Notes under the pieces: generated by a model
Told to the model about the DNA's origin: nothing
What the model saw: the letters and a program-made list of their open reading frames with translations, nothing else
Databases searched by the model: none
Part shown: positions 42,751 through 51,512 of the stretch, piece after piece
How positions within the stretch are numbered: the first letter of the stretch is position 1
Layout: each line of letters begins with the position of its first letter
Position numbers and translations under genes: made by a program
Source of the DNA: Magnetovibrio sp.
Lineage (GTDB): Bacteria; Pseudomonadota; Alphaproteobacteria; Rhodospirillales; Magnetovibrionaceae
Direction of reading: 5' to 3'
Length of the DNA: 64,000 nt
Assembly (NCBI GenBank): GCA_026196495.1
Contig: JAPHSY010000034.1
Span: 1-64,000, forward strand

Positions 42751-45186
42751 ATGTCAGCATATCTACCAAGCCTACTTGCCCTTGTTGCGGTGCTGAGTTT
42801 TGTCAGCTTGTTGTTTATGGGACGTGGCTATATGGCCTGGGTTTCGGGTGGTAGCTTTGGTCTACTAAGCTGGTATATCAGCGGCATTCAAAGCCCCAAT
42901 ACTTTCCTGATAACTGTTGTCATTTTGGCGGTGGCAACAGCATTATTCGGCTGCCCCTCAATACGCCGCCCTTTGATTAGCCGCCCACTCATGAGCAAAA
43001 TATCTAAGCTTCTCCCCGCCATGGGGGAAACAGAAAAGATCGCGATGGAAGCAGGTACCGTGTGGTGGGAAGGTGAGCTGTTTTCTGGTGACCCCGACTG
43101 GTCAAAACTTCTCAATTTCAAAGCACAACGCTTAACCCCTGAAGAACAAGCTTTCCTTGATGGTCCGGTGGAAGACCTCTGCACCATGCTTGATGATTGG
43201 CAAATTGCTAATGACCGTGATCTCTCCCCGGAAGTATGGACTTTTATCAAGTCCCAAGGCTTCTTAGGCATCATCATTCCCAAAGAATATGGCGGATTAG
43301 GGTTTAGCGCCTTAATGCATTCCGAAGTGGTGGCGAGAATTGCCAGCCGCTCCGTCACCGCAGCGGTAACCGTCATGGTGCCAAATTCATTAGGCCCGGG
43401 TGAGTTGTTGATGCACTACGGCACTCAGGAGCAAAAAGACCATTACCTACCACAATTGGCCACTGGCGTCGAAGTTCCTTGTTTTGCCCTGACCGAGCCA
43501 AGTGCTGGCAGCGATGCCGCCAATGGCCAGAGCAAAGGCATTATCTGCAAAGACATGTGGAATGGTGAAGAGATTTTGGGCATTCGTATCACATTTGACA
43601 AACGCTACATCACCTTGGCCCCCATCGCCACTGTCATTGGTTTGGCCTTTCGCCTTTACGATCCAGACAACCTTATCGGTGATACCGAAGACATCGGCAT
43701 CACCTGTGCTCTACTGCCACGCGAAACACCCGGGATGATCATCGGTCAACGCCATGATCCCATGGGGGTGCCGTTTCAAAATGGCCCCATCCACGGCGAA
43801 AATGTGTTTGTACCGATGGATTATGTCATCGGTGGGCAGGACCAAGTCGGCAATGGTTGGCGCATGTTGATGGAAACTTTAGCCGCAGGACGGGGTATTT
43901 CTTTACCATCGCTATCTGTTGGCGCCGCACAATTGGCCTGTCGGGCAACCTCTGCCTATGGGCAAGTACGCGAACAATTCGGTCTGCCCATTGCCAAATT
44001 CGAAGGCGTTGCCGCACCCATGGCCTCCATCGCTGGGCATGCATACTTTATGGATGCGGTACGCACCCTTGGAGCATCTGCGGTGGACCAAGGGGAACGA
44101 CCATCCGTGGCATCAGCCATTGCCAAAGCGTATCTCACCGAAGGCATGCGTCTGTGTCTCAACGATGCCATGGATATTCATGCTGGTGCCGCCATCATCC
44201 GTGGACCGAAAAATATTTTCTCTAGGCCTTATATCTCAATCCCCATTGGCATAACGGTTGAAGGTGCAAACATCCTCACCCGTTCCCTCATCGTGTTTGG
44301 ACAAGGAGCCATGCGGTGTCATCCATTTGCCCATGCAGAAATTACAGCACTTGCCAACGGTGATACCAAAGCCTTTGACCGAGCATTGTTCGGTCACATC
44401 AATCACGTATTCCGCAACGGCATGCGATCCTTCATCACCGGCTTAACTGGTGGATTGTTCTTAGATGCACCCTTAGGAACCGAACGCGATGGGCGATACT
44501 ATCGCCGTTTGGCACGACTTAGTGCTGTATTTGCTTTTGTTGCCGATATCGGAATGATGACCTTGGGTGGTGCCCTGAAGCGCAAAGAACATTTATCAGG
44601 TCGCTATGCCGATGCATTCGCATGGCTATTTTTGTCCAGTTGTACACTGAAACGGTTTTATGACGAAGGCTCGCCCAATGCTCATCGTCCCTTGTTGAAT
44701 TGGGTCATGACCAAGGCTTTGTATGAAATAGAAACGGCATTGGTGGGGGTATTGGCAAACTTGCCCAACCGTTTTATTGCCAATCTTGCAGAATTGATTG
44801 CCTTCCCCTTGGGCACTAAACATGCACCACTGACGGACCGTCATATCAATGAGGTTGCGGATACACTAATTGATCCGATCCTCGATGTTCGTGAAGTCCT
44901 GAGCAACACCGTGTTTATTCCCAGATCAGACGAGCCCGGATTGGGTGAGTTAGAATTCACCTTGGCTGAAATCGCCGCCGCACATCCGGCCCGCACCAAG
45001 TTGGACCAAGCCCGCCGTGACGGGAAACTCCAAAAGGACACCACTGTTAATATGGCTAAAGCTGCGCATGAGGCAGGAATTTTGGATCAAGAAGAAGTCA
45101 AACGGGTATTGGATGCCGAAACCGCACGCAATGCGGTTATTCAAGTGGATAGTTTCGATGCAGAGACCTTTAAGACCTTGAAATGA
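42751..45186 (+). CDS. fadE: Acyl-CoA dehydrogenase FadE
   Basis: 811 residues, the length of E. coli FadE (about 814). Two or three N-terminal membrane segments (1-70) precede the flavin dehydrogenase. The flavoprotein core shows CFALTEPSAGSDA, FAD-binding GNGWRMLMETLAAGRG and the catalytic region near MDIHAGAAIIRGP. The C-terminal third matches the DUF1974 extension of FadE. It introduces the first double bond of beta-oxidation. Last gene of the operon; 28 bases after the bifunctional enzyme. Confidence 0.95.
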   Translation: MSAYLPSLLALVAVLSFVSLLFMGRGYMAWVSGGSFGLLSWYISGIQSPNTFLITVVILAVATALFGCPSIRRPLISRPLMSKISKLLPAMGETEKIAMEAGTVWWEGELFSGDPDWSKLLNFKAQRLTPEEQAFLDGPVEDLCTMLDDWQIANDRDLSPEVWTFIKSQGFLGIIIPKEYGGLGFSALMHSEVVARIASRSVTAAVTVMVPNSLGPGELLMHYGTQEQKDHYLPQLATGVEVPCFALTEPSAGSDAANGQSKGIICKDMWNGEEILGIRITFDKRYITLAPIATVIGLAFRLYDPDNLIGDTEDIGITCALLPRETPGMIIGQRHDPMGVPFQNGPIHGENVFVPMDYVIGGQDQVGNGWRMLMETLAAGRGISLPSLSVGAAQLACRATSAYGQVREQFGLPIAKFEGVAAPMASIAGHAYFMDAVRTLGASAVDQGERPSVASAIAKAYLTEGMRLCLNDAMDIHAGAAIIRGPKNIFSRPYISIPIGITVEGANILTRSLIVFGQGAMRCHPFAHAEITALANGDTKAFDRALFGHINHVFRNGMRSFITGLTGGLFLDAPLGTERDGRYYRRLARLSAVFAFVADIGMMTLGGALKRKEHLSGRYADAFAWLFLSSCTLKRFYDEGSPNAHRPLLNWVMTKALYEIETALVGVLANLPNRFIANLAELIAFPLGTKHAPLTDRHINEVADTLIDPILDVREVLSNTVFIPRSDEPGLGELEFTLAEIAAAHPARTKLDQARRDGKLQKDTTVNMAKAAHEAGILDQEEVKRVLDAETARNAVIQVDSFDAETFKTLK

Positions 45187-45226
45187 GAGTCTATACTGCG
45201 ACATCGATAGCAATAGGAAACGATCC

Positions 45227-45766
45227 ATGACCAGTTCTTCAGACTCTGCCCCTGCCGTTGTTGGTGTTGTGTATCCGCGTGGCGGACCTATCCGTGAAGT
45301 TCTGAAAACCTTTGTGGCTGACCTCAAGAAACAAGGGCTCAACGTCCACGGTATTTTACAATCAGTGCCAAAAGACCTTGTGGGTAAAGAAGCCGGTTGT
45401 GGCGTTGATGCATATAACATCAAAGCTGAAGAATATGTTGAGTTGGTTCGTCCGACTCAGTATGAATTGGACAATCAAATTTGCAGTATGGATCTTGGGC
45501 GTTTAGCCGAAGTTTCACAAATTCTACGCTTGGCAATCGATGACAAAGCCGACATTGTTGTCGTCGAAAAATTTGGCAAGCATGAAAAGGATGGCGGCGG
45601 TTTGTCCGGTGATCTGATGGCTGTTATTGCCGAAGATATCCCCACCGTTGTTTCCGTCCCCGAAATTGAAAAAGAATCTTGGGCCAAATTTACCGGCGGT
45701 ATGGACACCACGGTCGAATGCGATATTAACGCCATTCAAAATTGGTGGAAGAACGTCAAAAGCTAA
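45227..45766 (+). CDS. DUF2478-family protein
   Basis: 179 residues, cytoplasmic. The motif VVEKFGKHEKDGGGLSGDLM and the following AEDIPTVVSVP match the DUF2478 family, whose members look like P-loop-type nucleotide-binding folds and often sit near molybdate transport or sulfur metabolism genes. The usual P-loop is reduced here to VVYPRGGPIREVL at the N terminus, without a GKS/T, so nucleotide binding is doubtful. Forty bases after fadE; it might share the transcript. Confidence 0.65.
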   Translation: MTSSSDSAPAVVGVVYPRGGPIREVLKTFVADLKKQGLNVHGILQSVPKDLVGKEAGCGVDAYNIKAEEYVELVRPTQYELDNQICSMDLGRLAEVSQILRLAIDDKADIVVVEKFGKHEKDGGGLSGDLMAVIAEDIPTVVSVPEIEKESWAKFTGGMDTTVECDINAIQNWWKNVKS

Positions 45767-45937
45767 TCCACCCTAATTTTGCAGAAATTATATTTCCACA
45801 CTGATGTGTGCATGTGTTTTCAAATACCACACATAAAATTAACACCTCCAATTTAACTTTTTAAAAATTCAAATGCTCTAATGTGCATAAGTGGGCTATA
45901 CTGCCCACAACATATATAAAGAAAATCTGAGGGCAGG

Positions 45938-46498
45938 ATGACTTCACGCGAACCCAACACGAAGTGTACGGACGACATATTCCGGTTATGCGTATACGAA
46001 GCCGGACATACCATTACAGCCTACTTATTAAATCAAAAAATCGTTTCCGTGCGCATGTTACCGCGCCCGCCCATGACCATTTCTGAAAAGAAATTTGTTT
46101 CCAACAACTGGAACTCATTCATGGATATTTTGGAACATCGGGTTCTGGAATTGTTTGGCGGTCACATTGCCGAAGAAGTTGTTTGTGACAGCACCGCATG
46201 TTGTTCCGGCGATATTTCACGCATTGATGAATTGTCCAAAATTCTTGCGGGCCTATCCGTCGAAGAAGAAATAGACAGCGAAGAAATTCTCTTTGAACTG
46301 GAAGACCGTGCCATCGAAATGTTTGCGCCAGATCATGTCCGCGATGCTATTTTGCCAGTGGCCGAATACCTGTTTGAACAGGACCAGTTGGATCACATGG
46401 AAGTGAGCGGTAAAGAAGTTACCAAGATTATTGAGCGCTACATCCCGCGCCCACCTGTAGAAAAAGGCGGGTTTCTTAAGCTTTTGAAACTCGCTTAA
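45938..46498 (+). CDS. Stand-alone M41 (FtsH protease domain)-like protein with altered zinc motif
   Basis: 186 residues, no membrane segment, no AAA domain. Residues 20-24 are YEAGH, where FtsH has HEAGH, so the first zinc-binding histidine is tyrosine. The other features remain: helix LFGGHIAEEV (compare GGRAAEEL) and SGDISRIDELS with Asp92 at the position of the third zinc ligand. This points to a protease-dead or re-purposed relative that might bind rather than cut proteins. A hairpin GTGGGC-TATACT-GCCCAC (45891-45908) upstream encloses a -10-like sequence. Ribosome site GAGGGCAGG precedes the ATG. Confidence 0.6.
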   Translation: MTSREPNTKCTDDIFRLCVYEAGHTITAYLLNQKIVSVRMLPRPPMTISEKKFVSNNWNSFMDILEHRVLELFGGHIAEEVVCDSTACCSGDISRIDELSKILAGLSVEEEIDSEEILFELEDRAIEMFAPDHVRDAILPVAEYLFEQDQLDHMEVSGKEVTKIIERYIPRPPVEKGGFLKLLKLA

Positions 46499-46543
46499 GT
46501 CGCCCACCTTAATCACATAAGCACATCTTAAATTGGGGCTACA

Positions 46544-46942
46544 TTAACGTCCCATATTCCAGAAATATGCCATCGGTGATGAGAACATGCTGGACGAACG
46601 TCCAACGTCATGGCTCATCCGCGTCATATTTGCGTTCATATGTGCTGTTGTACCTGTAATCCGTGCCATGTTGACAGATACACTTTGCAATTGCTTGTCC
46701 ATACCTTCAACAGATTTGCGCATGGATGCCATGTTAGTGGACATGCTTGCGATGTCTTGCACCATGATCTTTTGGGCTTCGGACATGACGTGAACGTCAT
46801 TGCCCATCGATACTATGGTTTGTGTCATCGTATCAATGCGGTTGGCAATGCCCCACATTAGATAGGTGAAAACACTCATCACAACCACAATACCGCTGAT
46901 GCCCGCAACCATATATCGGCTGTTGTTTACTCTTCTATACAC
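46544..46942 (-). CDS. Membrane protein with methionine-core coiled coil
   Basis: 132 residues. One membrane segment at about 12-31 near the N terminus, then a coiled coil from about 32 to 113. Methionine occurs exactly every seven residues at 39, 46, 53, 60, 67, 74 and 81; the series continues as 88 Val, 95 Ile, 102 and 109 Met. The alternate heptad position is mostly Ile, Val, Leu or Met. No known family was recognised. Last of twelve minus-strand genes, 80 bases after the dynamin-like gene. It could be a membrane-bound partner or spacer for that GTPase; this is a guess. Confidence 0.6.
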   Translation of the reverse strand: MYRRVNNSRYMVAGISGIVVVMSVFTYLMWGIANRIDTMTQTIVSMGNDVHVMSEAQKIMVQDIASMSTNMASMRKSVEGMDKQLQSVSVNMARITGTTAHMNANMTRMSHDVGRSSSMFSSPMAYFWNMGR

Positions 46943-47022
46943 GACCTACCCCGTTTTTATTTTTGTTTGGTTTTCGTTCACCGCAAGGCACTCCCCGACG
47001 GCCACAAAAAACCGGGTACTCA

Positions 47023-48612
47023 TCATCTCTCAACAGATTGTACTGAAACCGCTTGCTTCGTATCTTGAGCTGGTAAAACCTGCTCCGACGCATCGGCAAC
47101 CAGACCTGTATCGATCTGCTTCTCCTCCAAATTCACTTCAATTGCTGGAGCCGCCCGTTGGGCTTCCAACTCTGCCCGCAGCGCTTTACGCCCAGACGGA
47201 TCTGTATGTTCATCATTGAGACGTTGAATATGGGCTTCAATGCTTCCCACAATATCTGAAATCATACGCTTCGTGCCTTTGCCCCATCCTGAGACACCGC
47301 CTGTAAAGGTACTGCGCCACACGCGTGTGTTTTTCATAAAGGCATTTTTAAGATTGAGCTCATGCTCACCAAACTTCTCAGGCAATTTAGCGGCAATCAT
47401 TTTGCCGATCATATTACGCACCGTAAAATGCCATGACAGGGTCAGAACGCCCGCAGCAACGGCCACGGCAATGATGCTCAAAATGTAACCTTTGACAGAT
47501 TCATAAGCCGATGTGATGGCGTCCATACCAAACACTTGAACGGCGGCAAAAGCCAAACCAGCAGCAACACCAATACCAACAAGATCACCGATCTTGGTCA
47601 GCTTACGCCAACGTTCCACGGATTGCTCAATTGCAGGAATGGCTTCCAGTTCAATTTGGCGTGCGACATCTTCCAGTGTGCTGACCACGCGGTAACCGCG
47701 CTCAACCTCAACTTCATCCATGCGCCTTGCGATCTCTGCCATGTCTTCGTCGCGTTTACGTTGATAGCGTTCACGCAATGCAGGGTCTTCAATAGGAACT
47801 GCGGCTTCTTCGTTATAGATGCACAAGAACCGACCGCTTGCGATACCACTTTGTGCCAATGCACGTTGCCACGCAGCAACGACTTCTTCAGGATTGTCCT
47901 CACGCGCCGTGGTGTCCAATTGGTTCAAGATGTAGACAAACTTTGTGGCATCTACACGCCCTGAGGCTTTTTCAACCAAATGCTTCAGGGTATCTTGCAT
48001 CGCACCCGGTTCAGGATGACGCGCATCGAAGAAGATCAACACCAAATCAGATATATCAATGATGTGATCAGTAAGACGCAAAGTCGAACGACGCTGATCA
48101 TCGGCATCGAAGCCCGGTGAATCAATAAGTGTGCGCCCCTTCAACGTTTTCGTATTAGCTGTTTTCAGCTGTAAGAAGGTATCGATACGACGCCCTTCCC
48201 CTTCGGCTACTTTTTCAATTTCATCGCCAATACCAAAAAATGGGAAACGCGGATCATTGTTGAGTGCTGTACCAGGAAGTGTTCGTGAGTTTTCATGGCC
48301 CGAGAAACAAAACACCGTAAACTTATCATCAACCGCTTGGTTCCCTGTGCGTTGCAAGGTTTTGCCCAAGGTATGATTGATAAAGGTAGACTTACCCGAT
48401 GAAAATGTGCCGAGCACACTGATCAACGGCCACCATGTAATGCGGGTCGCTAAAGATTCGTCACCCGTCAACAACCCCAAACGATAGAGGACCTTGTCCA
48501 TTTTGCGGTACGTCGGCAACACCTCGAGCAGATCGGGATGCTCCTCTTTGAGGTGCGTTTCCAGATTGTTCAGCCGTTCCGTCAAAGTCGCGCTGGGGCG
48601 ATTGAATAACAT
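47023..48612 (-). CDS. Dynamin-like GTPase
   Basis: 529 residues. GTPase motifs: G1 GTFSSGKST at 68-76, G3 DSPG at 164-167, G4 NQLD at 230-233. After a helical stalk-like section come two membrane segments (about 343-363 and 376-394), which would form a membrane hairpin paddle, then a further helical region. Bacterial dynamins remodel or fuse membranes. This one is single, not paired as in many species. It lies between the DUF302 gene (21 bases) and the methionine-coiled-coil gene in a codirectional group. Its neighbours suggest work on an envelope compartment. Confidence 0.85.
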   Translation of the reverse strand: MLFNRPSATLTERLNNLETHLKEEHPDLLEVLPTYRKMDKVLYRLGLLTGDESLATRITWWPLISVLGTFSSGKSTFINHTLGKTLQRTGNQAVDDKFTVFCFSGHENSRTLPGTALNNDPRFPFFGIGDEIEKVAEGEGRRIDTFLQLKTANTKTLKGRTLIDSPGFDADDQRRSTLRLTDHIIDISDLVLIFFDARHPEPGAMQDTLKHLVEKASGRVDATKFVYILNQLDTTAREDNPEEVVAAWQRALAQSGIASGRFLCIYNEEAAVPIEDPALRERYQRKRDEDMAEIARRMDEVEVERGYRVVSTLEDVARQIELEAIPAIEQSVERWRKLTKIGDLVGIGVAAGLAFAAVQVFGMDAITSAYESVKGYILSIIAVAVAAGVLTLSWHFTVRNMIGKMIAAKLPEKFGEHELNLKNAFMKNTRVWRSTFTGGVSGWGKGTKRMISDIVGSIEAHIQRLNDEHTDPSGRKALRAELEAQRAAPAIEVNLEEKQIDTGLVADASEQVLPAQDTKQAVSVQSVER

Positions 48613-48633
48613 TTATTATCTCCTGGTGCTGGC

Positions 48634-49221
48634 TTAGAAGTCGCCTTTCGCACCGCGTTTGAGAACATCTTGCATGATCGACTTAACTTTAATGGCTTCA
48701 GCCTTTAGATCAGCAGGCAATGGTGTACCGCCATATATCATAGGATCCATATTCAAGGTATAGATCCAAAGATTACCTTGCTTATCTTCGACCAAAGACA
48801 GTCGACACGGCAGATACGCTGCATAAGCATCTGAATAATCCAACATTTGTGCCGCCGTCATGGCGTTACAGAACATATAGATTTTAACAAACCGATACGG
48901 TTTACCACTCATCGCTTCAACTTGTTTGTAAAGCGGCAACTCACCTACATTCTTGATGTTGTGCTCATTGGCGACAAACTTGATCGTTTCATCAACATCA
49001 TCAGCGGTCAGTTCTGAATTAACTTGGGCTTTCCAAACCGTAGCCTCAGCCGCATTACCCGTTTCCATAATTTGGGCAAACATATCGAGATACGTATCCA
49101 CGGCTTTCGGGTCGAACTGGTCAAAACGGGTTTTGACCTCCCAGACGTGCGGTGCGGCCGTTACACCGGCAACACAGGCCAACAATCCAACAACTGCAAG
49201 TATGTTACGAATTAGGTCCAT
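48634..49221 (-). CDS. Secreted DUF302-domain protein
   Basis: 195 residues with an N-terminal signal peptide (cut near VTAA, about residue 23). The DUF302 part spans roughly 70-180, with FCNAMTAAQMLDYSDAYAAYLPCRLSLVEDKQ and NLWIYTLNMDPM in line with the family (a fold binding small ligands; no enzyme activity known). Its strand and spacing (23 bases after the previous gene, 21 before the next) place it inside the cluster. DUF302 proteins are frequent beside sulfur-oxidation genes, a weak hint of a related role. Confidence 0.7.
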   Translation of the reverse strand: MDLIRNILAVVGLLACVAGVTAAPHVWEVKTRFDQFDPKAVDTYLDMFAQIMETGNAAEATVWKAQVNSELTADDVDETIKFVANEHNIKNVGELPLYKQVEAMSGKPYRFVKIYMFCNAMTAAQMLDYSDAYAAYLPCRLSLVEDKQGNLWIYTLNMDPMIYGGTPLPADLKAEAIKVKSIMQDVLKRGAKGDF

Positions 49222-49244
49222 TTACCTGTTCCCCGGTTCAACGA

Positions 49245-50828
49245 TTAATTCGAAGGCTGTTGTACAGCAGGTTTTTGCTCATCTTGAGCCGCAGAAGATT
49301 TTTCCATTGCTTCTTCATAGATGGATTGCATCTTTGCTTGTGCCATTGTGCGCAGTTCCATGGCTTTCTCACGGTCTAAACGCATCAACGTAGGCATTAC
49401 AGAAGAAACATTGTGCGGTGTGTCAGAATTGAGCATCCGCACACCGGCTTCCAAATACATGTTGGCCGCATCTTCAAACCGCTTTTGCACGAAATAGATG
49501 TTGCCCAACTCTCCCGCCAAATCAGCTTGATCGCTTTCGGCCACCAAGGCTTTATAAAGTTCTTCGGCTTTTTCCACATCACGCTTCCAAAATGCTGTGC
49601 GTGCAGCAGCCCACTTTTCTTTCAAAGCCGGATCCAACTCAACCACTGGCGCTTGTTGCATTTGGCTCGGATGCATTTGTTGGTGCATGCGCTGGCGCAT
49701 TTGTTCTGGCATTTGCGCGCGTTGCTGTTGCATTTGTTCACGGATTTCTTCCGGCATTTGAGCATGATATTGCTGCATCTGTTGACGCATTTGTTGTGGC
49801 ACCTGGTTCGGTGTGCCTTGCTGGCGTTGCGCCATCATTTCTGCACGACGAGCCATAGCCTGTTCGTAAGCAGCTTTGGCTTGCGCTTGTGCTTCTTCGG
49901 CACGTTTTTGAGCTTCAGCTTGTTGAACCTTCATGCGCTCTTGATATTGAGCAATGGCTTTGGCACGGGCTTGCACGGCATCTTGTTGCTGTGCTTGTGC
50001 CTTTGCACGAGCTTCAGCTTGTTGAGCTGTTGCTTTTGCTTGGGCTTCAGCTTGCTGGGCCTGTGCGTTTTTCTGAGCTTCAATAACTTCAGCAGGCGGT
50101 TTAGGTGGCGTCATGTGCGTAGGCATTTCAGCCATCTTTGCCGCCATCTTTTCGTTCTGCTGTTTTATTTGTTCTTGTGCTTTTGCGTGTGCAACGGCTT
50201 GTGCCTCTTGCGCCTTCGCTTGTGCTTCTTTGGCTTTAGCCTGGGCTTCAGCCTGAGCCGCCATAATCTTCGCCTGAGATTCTTTTGCTTTGGCCTCGGC
50301 TTCTTCTTTTGCCTTAGCGGCCTTCGCTTGTGCTTCTTGCTGGCGTGTTTTCATCTCTTCTTGAGATTTTAGCATTTGTGCCTGCGCTTTTTCATAAGCA
50401 GCTTTGCGTTTGGCTTCAGCATCAGCATGGGACTGTTCGGCTTTGGCTTTGGCTTCGGCAAATGCTGCTTCATTCTTCGCAGCTTGTTCAGCCGGTGTCA
50501 TTGCGGAAGGAGTCGGAGCTTGTGATTTTGCAGGTGCTGAAATTTCAGCAGCGGCCGGAGCCTCCGTTTCTTCTGCATTGCCCATGTTCGTTGACATTTG
50601 GTTTGGAGCTGGTGTCGGGGCTGTTGCAGGAGCTGCTTCAGCCTTATCTTCCACCATTTCTTGATCGTCCGTGGCAACCGTAGCGGCAACTTCGGTGGTT
50701 TGCTTTTGCATCACACCCAATTGCACGAGTTCTTGTTCAATTTCGTCTTGGTAGACCAACCCGCCAACCACCAAGGCGGTGACGAAAACGATAACCAAAT
50801 GGTTCATAATCCAACGAATAATCGGCAT
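49245..50828 (-). CDS. TolA-shaped membrane protein with Ala/Lys/Gln coiled coil and C-terminal TPR part
   Basis: 527 residues. One membrane segment at about 9-26, a Pro/Ala-rich linker, a very long helical region (about 115-335) made of repeated Ala, Lys, Glu and Gln units, a Met/Gln-rich stretch (about 345-392), and a C-terminal part (about 400-500) resembling TPR repeats (AEELYKALVAESDQADLAGE). The architecture recalls TolA: membrane anchor, periplasm-spanning helix, globular end. Membrane topology is not certain. In this cluster it may bridge the inner membrane to the periplasm or act as an adaptor for ParA. Long antisense frames over it come from composition bias. Confidence 0.7.
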   Translation of the reverse strand: MPIIRWIMNHLVIVFVTALVVGGLVYQDEIEQELVQLGVMQKQTTEVAATVATDDQEMVEDKAEAAPATAPTPAPNQMSTNMGNAEETEAPAAAEISAPAKSQAPTPSAMTPAEQAAKNEAAFAEAKAKAEQSHADAEAKRKAAYEKAQAQMLKSQEEMKTRQQEAQAKAAKAKEEAEAKAKESQAKIMAAQAEAQAKAKEAQAKAQEAQAVAHAKAQEQIKQQNEKMAAKMAEMPTHMTPPKPPAEVIEAQKNAQAQQAEAQAKATAQQAEARAKAQAQQQDAVQARAKAIAQYQERMKVQQAEAQKRAEEAQAQAKAAYEQAMARRAEMMAQRQQGTPNQVPQQMRQQMQQYHAQMPEEIREQMQQQRAQMPEQMRQRMHQQMHPSQMQQAPVVELDPALKEKWAAARTAFWKRDVEKAEELYKALVAESDQADLAGELGNIYFVQKRFEDAANMYLEAGVRMLNSDTPHNVSSVMPTLMRLDREKAMELRTMAQAKMQSIYEEAMEKSSAAQDEQKPAVQQPSN

Positions 50829-50864
50829 TGTTTTTCTCCAACTGTGGCTTCTTAAGTGCTCTAC

Positions 50865-51476
50865 TTATCCGTAGAGACGGCCTGCCAATGCGTTCAGTTC
50901 CAGCGCGGCTTTGCCGCGGGGCTCCATTTCAAATACGCCCATGCCTTCGCTAAAAGAGCGGCGAAAAGCTAGACGTTGCGATAACAGTTCATCAATTACA
51001 TCCATGCCCGGAATTTGCTGAAGGACTTCATAAGTTTCAGCATTTTCGGTAGCAGCCGGATGTGTATCGGCACGATTGATAAACGAAAGAACTTCGGGCT
51101 TTTTATCATTGCCACGCGTACTTTCATCTATAATCCCTAAAAATTGTTGTGTAGCCCACACGTCAGCTTGTGACGGTGTCACAGGAATAACAACACGGTC
51201 TGCACGTCCCAAAGCTGTACGCGCCGCATCCATGTCGGAAAGTCCAATATCAATAATGACATTGGTATCTGTTTTCTTTGGGATTGAACCAAAAACCGAC
51301 ACGGTGGGTTCGAACCCTTCTTCCACACGGACATCAACAGCATCACGCAATGTGTTTTGGGGGTCCAAATCACACAGCACTACAGGCCTGTTTTCGTTGG
51401 CGAGCCATAAGGCCAAGTTAAACACAACGGTGCTTTTACCCGTTCCGCCTTTCAAATTGCCCACCACTGTAATCAT
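50865..51476 (-). CDS. ParA-family ATPase (orphan, no ParB)
   Basis: 203 residues. Deviant Walker A KGGTGKST at 9-16, Walker A' DLDPQ at 36-40, Walker B IIDIGLSD, and TPSQADVWATQQFL are typical of ParA/McdA-type positioning ATPases that bind non-specific DNA in the ATP state. No ParB or parS site lies nearby, so chromosome partition is unlikely. Instead it may place a cell-surface or intracellular structure, as related ATPases do for carboxysomes and other cargo. It sits 36 bases after the 51513 gene and 36 before the TolA-like gene. Confidence 0.85.
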   Translation of the reverse strand: MITVVGNLKGGTGKSTVVFNLALWLANENRPVVLCDLDPQNTLRDAVDVRVEEGFEPTVSVFGSIPKKTDTNVIIDIGLSDMDAARTALGRADRVVIPVTPSQADVWATQQFLGIIDESTRGNDKKPEVLSFINRADTHPAATENAETYEVLQQIPGMDVIDELLSQRLAFRRSFSEGMGVFEMEPRGKAALELNALAGRLYG

Positions 51477-51512
51477 AATCTCAGTCCCTTTGGTCTCTTC
51501 ATAAATGGACGA

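Noticed and set aside
49413..50372. 319-codon plus-strand open frame rich in Leu, Cys and Phe
   Set aside because: It is the mirror image of the Ala/Lys/Gln repeats of the minus-strand gene; low-complexity DNA keeps antisense frames open.
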